DNA of 58,321 nt from Polyangium aurulentum (GTDB lineage: Bacteria; Myxococcota_A; Polyangia; Polyangiales; Polyangiaceae). Both the position numbers and the translations under genes were made by a program. Shown here in pieces: positions 25,868-32,560 of this stretch (position 1 is the stretch's first letter; each line of letters begins with the position of its first letter). The stretch lies in NCBI GenBank assembly GCA_945875545.1, contig CAMCKZ010000009.1, forward strand, positions 1 through 58,321, in the 5' to 3' direction. The notes below the pieces were generated by a model. The model was not told where the DNA came from, searched no databases, and saw nothing but the letters and a program-made list of their open reading frames with translations.

Positions 25868-27271
25868 ATGGCAATGGCAATGGCGACGGCGAAAAAGAAG
25901 GCGACCGCACTCAAGGCGGGTTCCAAGGCGGCATCGGCTGCATCCAAGAGCCCTAAAAACGTCAAAGACGTTAAGGCTAAGTCGGTTGCCAAAGTGGCCA
26001 AGGCTTCCGCCAAGAAACCGGCCCCCCTGCCTGTCAAGAAGGCTGTCAAGAAGGCTGTTAATCCGGCAAAACCGGTGAAGTCCACGAAGCCCACAAAGCC
26101 TGCCAAAACGGTGAAACCTGCCAAAAAGGCGCTGAAGGCCGTTAAGTCTGCCAAAACTGTTAAACCCGCGAAGTCGGTGCCAGCGGTTAAAGGCGTCAAA
26201 GCTGTTAAGCCCGCGAAGTCGGTGCCAGCGGTTAAAGGCGTCAAAGCTGTTAAGCCCGCGAAGTCGGTGCCAGCGGTTAAAGGCGTTAAAGCTGTTAAAC
26301 CCGCGAAGTCGGTGCCAGCGGTTAAAGGCGTTAAAGCTGTTACACCCGCGAAGTCGGTGCCAGCGGTTAAAGGCGTTAAAGCTGTTAAACCCGCGATGTC
26401 GGTGCCAGCGGTTAAAGGCGTTAAAGCTGTTACACCCGCGAAATCGGTGCCCGCGGTTAAAGGCGTTAAGCCCGCGAAATCGGTGCCCGCTGTTAAAGCT
26501 GTTAAACCCGCGAAATCGGTGCCCGCTGTTAAAGGGGTTAAACCCGCGAAATCGGTGCCCGCGGTTAAAACGCTGCCAGCGATTCCCGTCGCCGCGCCGA
26601 CCAAAACGCGACCGCCAGCGGCCGCAATCGCGCCAGTTAAGCCCGCCTCCAGCGCGTCGGTCGCGGTGGCCAAGAAATCCCGCAAGTCGTTGCCCGCGGT
26701 GCCGCCCAGCCGAAAATCGGTTTCGCGCCTACCCACGCTGCGAAGCTTGGTGCCGGCCGCGGTGGCGGCAGCCCAGCTTGAACCCGTGACGTTCAAACTC
26801 CACGACCTCGCGGTTCATCCGAGCCACGGCGTCGGAGAGGTCGTCGCCATCGAACAAAAGACGATCGGCGGCGCAGCACCCACGGAGTTTTACGTACTGC
26901 TTGTGCAGGGCGGCTCCAAGGTCATCGTGCCGGTCAGGTCCGCGCAGGGCGTGGGTCTGCGGCGGGTGATGAGCGCGCCAGAAGCCGACGCCATCCTCGA
27001 CACGATTCGCAGCAAAGAGGTCGCCGTGAAGGTCGAGCCTTGGTCGCGCCGATTCCGTATTTACCAAGAAATGGTGAAAAGTAAGTCGCTGAACGAGGTC
27101 GCCAAAGTGATGCGCGACATGCACCGTTTGCGCGGGAGCAAGAATCTTTCCTTTGGTGAGCAGAATCTCCTTGACAAAGCCAAGGGCCTCCTTTTGCGGG
27201 AGCTTTCGGTCGCCAAGCGAATCACCGAGCAGGAGCTCGAAGGTCAAATCGAAGCCGCGCTCGCGAGCTAG
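25868..27271 (+). CDS. histone-H1-like tail fused to a CarD/CdnL-type domain
   Basis: 467 aa from the ATG at 25868 (AAGGA upstream). Residues 1 to about 300 are a Lys/Ala/Pro/Val-only basic tail, with seven 15-residue repeats of the type KPAKSVPAVKGVKAV, resembling histone H1 and other AKP-rich DNA-binding tails. Residues about 307-467 match the CarD_CdnL_TRCF family: LAVHPSHGVGEVVAIEQKTIGG, YVLLVQGGSKVIVPV, then the helical part with WSRRFRIYQEMVKSKSLNEVAKVMRDMHRL and LSFGEQNLLDKAKGLLLREL. CarD-family domains bind the RNA polymerase beta subunit. Myxococcus CarD has a CdnL-like N-terminus and an HMGA-like C-terminus; here the basic tail is N-terminal and H1-like. Likely a nucleoid-linked transcription factor. 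Confidence 0.88.
   Translation: MAMAMATAKKKATALKAGSKAASAASKSPKNVKDVKAKSVAKVAKASAKKPAPLPVKKAVKKAVNPAKPVKSTKPTKPAKTVKPAKKALKAVKSAKTVKPAKSVPAVKGVKAVKPAKSVPAVKGVKAVKPAKSVPAVKGVKAVKPAKSVPAVKGVKAVTPAKSVPAVKGVKAVKPAMSVPAVKGVKAVTPAKSVPAVKGVKPAKSVPAVKAVKPAKSVPAVKGVKPAKSVPAVKTLPAIPVAAPTKTRPPAAAIAPVKPASSASVAVAKKSRKSLPAVPPSRKSVSRLPTLRSLVPAAVAAAQLEPVTFKLHDLAVHPSHGVGEVVAIEQKTIGGAAPTEFYVLLVQGGSKVIVPVRSAQGVGLRRVMSAPEADAILDTIRSKEVAVKVEPWSRRFRIYQEMVKSKSLNEVAKVMRDMHRLRGSKNLSFGEQNLLDKAKGLLLRELSVAKRITEQELEGQIEAALAS
26159..26570 (+). repeat. in-frame 45-bp tandem repeats within the CarD-type gene
   Basis: Seven near-identical 45-bp units begin at 26159, 26204, 26249, 26294, 26339, 26384 and 26429, each starting GTTAAACCC or GTTACACCC. 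Shorter 27-36 bp derivatives follow to about 26570. The near-identity at the DNA level points to recent expansion or ongoing homogenisation, so repeat number probably varies between strains. The antisense strand stays open through the repeats, producing a spurious long ORF. Confidence 0.95.
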
Positions 27272-27299
27272 ACCCTCGCCAAAAAGCCCCCGCGTCCGC

Positions 27300-28805
27300 C
27301 TACGGGCGTGTCTCGATGCCCTCTTCGAGAAACGTCGCGACGTCGGCGGCCATGCGAACGAAGTGGTCGGAGTCCGTCTGGAGGCCGAGACCCGCGAGCA
27401 AGAGGGCAACGCGCAAGTACGGCAATTCCCACGCAGGAAAGATTTCAGCGGTGCGCATGTAAGCCGCGAGGGCCTCCTGGTTCATCGTCGCGTCTTGGAG
27501 CGCATCGCCGAGAAGGAGATTGGCGCGCAGGCTTCGCGGGGCACGCTCGAGGGCCTGCGAAATGTACTCGATGGGATTTGGCACGACGCGCGCCAACATC
27601 ATGAAAGGCTCGGGGCTACCGGGTATCAGTTCCGCGGCGCGCAAGAAATGCGAGCGCGCAGCCTCGCGATCCGACAGGGGACCGAAGGAAATAATGCCTT
27701 CGTACATCGCGTGCTCGTGAGGCAACATGGGGCCCGGAAGACGCGCGGGCAGCGTGGGCGTGGCGCCGGTGCGTTCGCGTTTTAAGAAAAGACGCCAATA
27801 AGAAACTTGCTCGTCGAGGCTCGCTTTGAGCTGCCGTTCCGCCGCAATTTGGTTGCCTGCCGCGGCACGAATATGGTGCAAAAATGCTGAATCGGTGGAC
27901 AGCCGATCGAGCGCCGCGATGACCTCGTCGGCCTCGGTGTAGAGTACACCGTTAGCTCCGTGGGTGATGCGCTCCTCGTAGGGCCCGCGCTTGGGGGCGA
28001 GAACGACGGCGCCACATGCGGCGGCCTCGAGCCAGTGACGATCACCCTGCCGCAGCGCATAGGGAGTAGCCTCGAGGGTCAGCACGACGACGTCGGCGCG
28101 GCCAAATGCGGCCACCCGTTCGAAGTGTTCGCGGGCGCTCGACAAAACGACCCGCCCCTCGGGACCACCTGAAAAAGCGCTATGGACGATCTCCGGTGCC
28201 AGCACCTCGAGGATGGCGGCGGGCACCGCCTGGAGCCATGCCAAAATGGACTCGATGACCTCCCGCGCCCCCTCGTACTCATGGAGCTCCACGACCATGG
28301 CGACGCGAAAAGGCACCTCTGGTGAACGCTCTTCGCGCTGCCATTCAACCTCGTGGGGCCAGCTATCGGCGACCAAATTTCCGCGGGGATTTACCGTTGC
28401 CCACTGGGCCAGCAGGCGGATATTCGACGCGGTAAAAAGCGTCGCTAAGCTCGCGAGTTTAAAGGCGTTTCGCTGCGATTGCTCTTCAACCCAAAAGCTC
28501 TGAAGCGGGTGGAGCAAGGGGAGAGATGTGACGTCGTGGGAAAGGTCGAAGACCACGACGCAGCCCCGCTCTCGGGCAGCGGTCACGCGCGGGAAGAGAT
28601 CCGGGTCGGCCAGATCTTGAATCACCACGACGTCGGCGGCCTCCATGAGCGCGTCGAGATTTGGATCGAGGTGCGAGGTGACATGCACCGCGGCGATATC
28701 GGCGCGCTCCGCAAGCTGCCTCGCGGGTTCAACGACGCGAAGCCACGCGGCATCGCCCGAAAGGTCGCTGAGCGTGGTGAGGAAGAGAACCGAGAGCGCA
28801 TTCAT
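27300..28805 (-). CDS. glycosyltransferase-like protein with TPR-like C-terminus
   Basis: 501 aa from the ATG at 28805 (NALSVLFLTTLSDLSG). The first roughly 340 residues have a GT-B glycosyltransferase layout: an N-terminal Rossmann half with VVVFDLSHD, then FRVAMVVELHEYEGAREVIESI and the nucleotide-sugar-binding end AACGAVVLAPKRGPYEERITHGANGVLYTEADEVIAAL. Residues about 390-500 are TPR-like helices (AARSHFLRAAELIPGSPEPFMMLARV, LRANLLLGDALQDATMNQEALAAYMRTAEIFPAW). It is divergent from the epimerase-like gene 92 bp away, suggesting a small glycan locus. The acceptor and sugar are unknown. Confidence 0.8.
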   Translation of the reverse strand: MNALSVLFLTTLSDLSGDAAWLRVVEPARQLAERADIAAVHVTSHLDPNLDALMEAADVVVIQDLADPDLFPRVTAARERGCVVVFDLSHDVTSLPLLHPLQSFWVEEQSQRNAFKLASLATLFTASNIRLLAQWATVNPRGNLVADSWPHEVEWQREERSPEVPFRVAMVVELHEYEGAREVIESILAWLQAVPAAILEVLAPEIVHSAFSGGPEGRVVLSSAREHFERVAAFGRADVVVLTLEATPYALRQGDRHWLEAAACGAVVLAPKRGPYEERITHGANGVLYTEADEVIAALDRLSTDSAFLHHIRAAAGNQIAAERQLKASLDEQVSYWRLFLKRERTGATPTLPARLPGPMLPHEHAMYEGIISFGPLSDREAARSHFLRAAELIPGSPEPFMMLARVVPNPIEYISQALERAPRSLRANLLLGDALQDATMNQEALAAYMRTAEIFPAWELPYLRVALLLAGLGLQTDSDHFVRMAADVATFLEEGIETRP

Positions 28806-28896
28806 TTCGCGTACCGCACCATAAATTGTGCGTTTCGTCGAGGTTGGTAACCTGCAGTATGAACAAGAGTTCGATACTCTTCGGGCCGGAGCGATC

Positions 28897-30036
28897 ATGA
28901 GCGAGACTTATTTTGTGACGGGTGGCGCGGGCTTTGTGGGGGCCAATTTCGTCCGTTACTTGTTGAAGAATACCGCGGCCAAAGTTGTGGTCGTCGATAA
29001 GCTCGTGCGCAGCGGTTCTTGGGAGAACCTGGCGGCGTGTGAAAGCGATTCCCGCTTTTCTTTTTTCGAAGTCGACACCGCCGATGGGCGCGGCTTGCGC
29101 GCGATTCTGCGCACCGCGAAGCCCACCAAGGTTGTCCATCTTGCGGGCGAAACCAGCGTCGACCGCAGCATCGACGAGGCGCGAATTTTTATGAAGACCA
29201 ACGTGGGCGGAGCGTTCGAGGTCGCGCAACAATGCAGGCAAATTCTCGCGGGTTACGACGACGACAGGCTGTCGCGTTTTTCACTGGTGCATGTTTCGTC
29301 GCTCCGGGCGGCGGGCCCGGTTGGCGAGAACGGCGAACCGCTGGGCCCCACATCGCCCGCGGCCGCCTCGGCCCTCGCGGCGGAAAGCATCGTCCTTTCT
29401 TACCACCGCACCTACGGCCTTCCGTACCTGGTCGTGCGCGCTTCGAACTTGATGGGCCCTTGGCAATTTCCTGAAAAACTTCTACCTCTCGTGGTCGCTC
29501 GTGCCCTTCAGGGCGCCTCCATTCCCCTCTACGGAGACGGCACGCCGCGCCGCGACTGGATGGCCGTCGACGACTTTTGCTCGGGACTTCTCGCTGCCTC
29601 CAAACGCGGTCGTTACGGCGCCGTTTATGAAATGGGGCGCGGCGAAACAACGACCAACCACGAGCTCGTCGCGAGAATTCTTGCGGCGCTCGAAGTCGAG
29701 AGACCGGCGGCAAAAAATCCCGCCATGCAGTCGGCCGGTTACAGCGAATACGCCCAGCTCGTCACACCGGTCGACGACAGACCCGCCCACGATCGAGCGT
29801 ATCGTCCCGTAAGCCCAGCGGCCCGCGACGACCTCGGCTGGCGGCCACAAAAGTCCCTCGAAGATTCCATTGCGAAGACCGTGCGGTGGGTTCTTCAGAA
29901 TGAAGCGTGGGCGACCGAGATCGTTGAACGCGCCGGCTGGCAAGGCGAACGCTTGGGCCTCGGTCTCGCACCGATGGACTCGGAAAAACGCGTCGCCGCG
30001 GGCTCTCCGGCCTCGAACAGGCCGCTGATTCCGTGA
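28897..30036 (+). CDS. NAD-dependent epimerase/dehydratase-like protein, catalytic Tyr/Lys lost
   Basis: 379 aa from the ATG at 28897. It is a clear extended short-chain dehydrogenase of the RmlB (dTDP-glucose 4,6-dehydratase) type: nucleotide loop VTGGAGFVGANFVRYLL, VVVVDKLVRSG, VVHLAGETSVDRSI, YHRTYGLPYLVVRASNLMGPWQFPEKLLPLVV, and PLYGDGTPRRDWMAVDDFCSGLL. The active-site YxxxK that should precede YHRTYG is absent: the segment reads SPAAASALAAESIVLSYHRTYG, with Ala at both the Tyr and Lys positions. The T[DE]E dehydratase motif is also missing. It probably binds NAD(P) or a nucleotide sugar without the usual catalysis, or works differently. Confidence 0.88.
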   Translation: MSETYFVTGGAGFVGANFVRYLLKNTAAKVVVVDKLVRSGSWENLAACESDSRFSFFEVDTADGRGLRAILRTAKPTKVVHLAGETSVDRSIDEARIFMKTNVGGAFEVAQQCRQILAGYDDDRLSRFSLVHVSSLRAAGPVGENGEPLGPTSPAAASALAAESIVLSYHRTYGLPYLVVRASNLMGPWQFPEKLLPLVVARALQGASIPLYGDGTPRRDWMAVDDFCSGLLAASKRGRYGAVYEMGRGETTTNHELVARILAALEVERPAAKNPAMQSAGYSEYAQLVTPVDDRPAHDRAYRPVSPAARDDLGWRPQKSLEDSIAKTVRWVLQNEAWATEIVERAGWQGERLGLGLAPMDSEKRVAAGSPASNRPLIP

Positions 30037-30065
30037 TGAGAGGCCTTTGACGCGCCCAAAGCCCC

Positions 30066-31382
30066 TTAACGCGTCGAGAGAAAGCCCCCAACGGCCAACG
30101 CGAGGCCCAGAGCGGCCACTGCAAGCGCCGGAACGACCCAAGCGGGTCGTAGTGGGGCCTGGGGCTGCGAAGCCTCCTTGGGCCACTCTATGCGGCCCGT
30201 CGGGGCGTCTGCGCCGTCGGAGAGGGCATCGCGGCCCCCTGCGAGACCCGATCGCGCGGCAGTCGCGGGATGGCCCGCATGGCCGGCATGACCGGCATGA
30301 GCGGGGTTAGTCGTTGGTGCGGGCGGGGAGGTCATCGCGCGGGCGTGCCCCGCAGCCATGCGCGCTTCGAGCTCGATGAGCGGGGTCTTCGCCCACTCGA
30401 GAAAGTCTCCTTCGAGGCCGAAACCGCGCCCGAGTTCGGTGGCAAACGCCCCGACCGATTTCGTGCGGATATCGGGTTTTTTCGCGAGCGCGCGCTCGAT
30501 CGCGTCATCCACGCCGGGAGGTATCTCGATGCCACTTTTTGCGAGCACCTGACTGGGCAGCTCGGGTTCGTTCATCAGGATGGCCATCAGAACCTGGGGA
30601 CCGTTGGGGCCGTCGAAGGGGCGGCGCCCGGTGAGGCACTCGCAGGCGATGGCCCCGCACGCGAACACGTCTGCGCGGCCGTCGAGGGTGAGACCGCTGG
30701 CCTGCTCCGGTGCCATGTAAAATGCCGTGCCGATGGTCGTTCCCATGGCGGTGAGTTTCTTGACGTCGCCCTTGTTGACGCGCACCGAGCCGAAGTCGAG
30801 GACCTTGACCAGATCGCCTTCTCGCGTACCGCAAATGAAGATATTTTCGGGCTTCAGATCGCGGTGCACAAAGCTGCGACGATGGGCGTCGTCGAGGCCG
30901 ATGGCCATCTGCGAAAAGATGCGCACGAGGCGCGCGTGCTTGATGGTGCCGTCGCGTTCCAAGTGCGAACGCAGTTCTTCGCCCTCGAGAAACTCCATCG
31001 ACAGAATCCACATGCCAAGTTCTTCGTCTTTCTTGAAGTCGAAGACCTCGATGATGTGGTCATGCGGCAAGGCGGCGCTGATCTCAAACTCGCGCTGAAA
31101 ACGGGCGCGGGCGACTTCATCTTTGGCCACGTCGGCGTGCAACACCTTGATGGCCACGCGGTCTTTGCGGCCCCGGTCAATGCCTTGGTAAACGCGGCCC
31201 ATTCCGCCATCGGCAACGAGCCGGCGGACCTCGTAGGTGCCGCAAAGAACGCGGCCGATGAGCGGATCGTCAGCGCTCGCGGCAGGCGGCACCAAGCTCG
31301 CGGAGGTGAGCTTGGCACCATCAAAGGGGCAAAAACCCGAGCTATCTGGAAAAACGCGTTGGCAGGTGGGGCAACTCTTCAT
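30066..31382 (-). CDS. Ser/Thr protein kinase with N-terminal zinc ribbon
   Basis: 438 aa. The first 25 residues are a double-CxxC-like zinc ribbon (SCPTCQRVF...GFCPFDG). The Hanks-type kinase domain spans about residues 45-310: LVADGGMGRVYQG, VAIKVLH (Lys), HRDLKPENIF, VLDFGSV, GTAFYMAPEQASG, and is fully equipped for catalysis. A linker with HAGHAGHAGH and Pro/Ala stretches leads to one C-terminal membrane helix (about 415-433), so the kinase domain is cytoplasmic and tail-anchored. It faces a zinc-ribbon protein gene upstream across an ERIC-like element. Targets unknown. Confidence 0.93.
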   Translation of the reverse strand: MKSCPTCQRVFPDSSGFCPFDGAKLTSASLVPPAASADDPLIGRVLCGTYEVRRLVADGGMGRVYQGIDRGRKDRVAIKVLHADVAKDEVARARFQREFEISAALPHDHIIEVFDFKKDEELGMWILSMEFLEGEELRSHLERDGTIKHARLVRIFSQMAIGLDDAHRRSFVHRDLKPENIFICGTREGDLVKVLDFGSVRVNKGDVKKLTAMGTTIGTAFYMAPEQASGLTLDGRADVFACGAIACECLTGRRPFDGPNGPQVLMAILMNEPELPSQVLAKSGIEIPPGVDDAIERALAKKPDIRTKSVGAFATELGRGFGLEGDFLEWAKTPLIELEARMAAGHARAMTSPPAPTTNPAHAGHAGHAGHPATAARSGLAGGRDALSDGADAPTGRIEWPKEASQPQAPLRPAWVVPALAVAALGLALAVGGFLSTR

Positions 31383-31531
31383 GGGCCTCTGGAAGTGTGC
31401 TGGGAAACGCGAACGCTCCCAAAGCTAGGACAGGCGGAGGTAGGCCTGGTTTAGAAAAGATGGCGTCGTATTTCGACGACGCCAACCGACGATTTGGGGC
31501 GGCCCTCCGGTTGCCAGCATCGACCTAGGCG
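31383..31531 (-). repeat. ERIC-like intergenic element, copy 2
   Basis: Reverse-complement copy of the 21461-21593 element, about 149 bp. On the minus strand it runs CGCCTAGGTCGATGCTGGC..., then a shared core (GCCCCAAATCGTCGG, TCGTCGAAATACGAC), a divergent middle, then CTAGCTTTGGGAGCG and CGCGTTTCCCAGCACACT. Its left terminal repeat is more degenerate than in copy 1. As in copy 1, the upstream gene's TAG stop lies in the CCTAGG of the left end, and the downstream gene's ATG follows the right end directly. Confidence 0.85.
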
Positions 31532-32238
31532 CTCGCTGCGTAGTAGATGAGCCGCTGGCAGGACGGGCACTGCTCGACGAGGCCCTCGCGCCGCAGTTTT
31601 TGAAAAAACGTCGGAGGCAAGGCCATCTGGCATGAGTCGCAACGGCCCGCGAAGGCACGCGCCAACGCGTTTCCGCGGCGTTCACGCACTTGCTCGTATT
31701 TGCGAAACAGCGGCACAGGAAGCTGCGCCTCGATGGCCTGCCGTTCGCCAAGCTTCGCGGTTCGCTCCGTATTGGCCTCGCCAGCCGTGGACGCGTAGCG
31801 GCCGCCGTCTCCGGAGAGTTCGGCGTCGAGGACGCGTTCACGCTCCTCGAGGACCTCGAATTCGGCGCTGATGCTCGCGAGCACCGTCGATTGATGTTCG
31901 AGCTCGACGCGTTTGTCGCGCGTGAGGCGAAGCAGGTCTTCTCGCTCGCTTTCCGCCGTCTGGACGTCGGCTAGTTTGTGTACGCGAAACTGGCGATCGC
32001 GCGCCACCTCGGTCTGCCGCGCGAGGCCCCGAAGGTCTTCGTCGAGAGCACGAAGTTTGCCCGTTTCTTCGGTGCGGCGAGCGGTGATGGAATCGCGGAC
32101 GGTGCCAATGGACGTGCGCTCACCGGCAATTTTTTTCAGTCGGCCGTCGGAACTGGCGAGGGTGGCGTCAAGGGTGATGATGGAGTCGTCGACGGCCGCG
32201 AGCGCTTGCAGGAGAACAATCGTTGGAGACGCGCTCAT
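31525..32238 (-). CDS. coiled-coil protein with C4-type zinc ribbon
   Basis: 237 aa. Residues 1-185 are a long charged coiled-coil hairpin (many Glu/Arg/Leu heptads), and the C-terminus is the C4 zinc ribbon (GRCDSCQMALPP...EQCPSCQRLIYY) typical of the zf-RING_7/DUF164 family. Members are widespread and often sit by RNA-processing or tRNA-linked genes, but their function is not settled. A tRNA gene lies 20 bp upstream on the same strand, and the kinase lies downstream after the ERIC-like element. Confidence 0.9.
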   Translation of the reverse strand: MSASPTIVLLQALAAVDDSIITLDATLASSDGRLKKIAGERTSIGTVRDSITARRTEETGKLRALDEDLRGLARQTEVARDRQFRVHKLADVQTAESEREDLLRLTRDKRVELEHQSTVLASISAEFEVLEERERVLDAELSGDGGRYASTAGEANTERTAKLGERQAIEAQLPVPLFRKYEQVRERRGNALARAFAGRCDSCQMALPPTFFQKLRREGLVEQCPSCQRLIYYAASA

Positions 32239-32258
32239 CGCCGTGATCTTTCGTGAAG

Positions 32259-32332
32259 TGGGCCCACCTGGATTCGAACCTGGACAAACCCGGTTATGAG
32301 CCGGGGGCTCTGACCGATTGAGCTATAGGCCC
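32259..32332 (-). tRNA. tRNA-Ile2 (anticodon CAU), or elongator tRNA-Met
   Basis: 74 nt. The acceptor stem GGGCCTA/TGGGCCC is followed by discriminator A. The D arm is GCTC-AATCGGTCA-GAGC, and the anticodon arm CCCGG-CTCATAA-CCGGG gives anticodon CAT. The T arm has loop TTCGAAT. The T-stem halves (CCAGG and CCAGG) pair except for a central A-A mismatch. CCA is not encoded. The GGGCCTATAGC start and A73 resemble tRNA-Ile, and CTCATAACCG resembles the lysidine-modified Ile2 tRNA of other bacteria, so I favour Ile2 over Met. Confidence 0.9.
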
Positions 32333-32560
32333 AAACTACCGCAGCGAAGGCGAAACGAAGATTCGATTTCTCCTTGGCTCAAAGCGGCATGCTAGCGAAA
32401 ACACGCGCCTCGCGAAAGCCTTTTATGGTTTCACGCTCGCCGCCTATGGCCCGTCCGTGCGAATCCGCGTGTGCTGAAACCCGCTCACGAAATCTTTTTT
32501 AAACGCGCCACTGCCGAACGCGTGATGCCAACCCCACAACGCGTTTTGGCCGCGCCAACT
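32333..32560. other. intergenic region upstream of the tRNA
   Basis: The 228 bp between the tRNA 5' end and the homocysteine methyltransferase stop hold no credible gene. The tRNA promoter must lie here, but I see no clear -35/-10 pair. A terminator with a T-run for the upstream gene is not evident. Most of the 322-bp gap between the two protein genes is accounted for by the tRNA and this leader. Confidence 0.5.

Noticed and set aside
26159-26570. Regularly spaced repeats that could suggest a CRISPR array
   Set aside because: The units are contiguous without unique spacers and are in frame in a protein-coding gene.
25804-26796. Long minus-strand ORF with AGTDFAGLT-type repeats, resembling pentapeptide repeats
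   Set aside because: It is the antisense reading of the 45-bp repeats in the CarD-type gene. The sense strand has a recognised domain, a ribosome site and a proper start.
30270-31454. 394-codon plus-strand ORF sharing CWETRTLPKL with another ORF near 22.3 kb
   Set aside because: Both are antisense shadows. The shared peptide comes from translation across the ERIC-like element, which is a DNA repeat rather than a protein domain.
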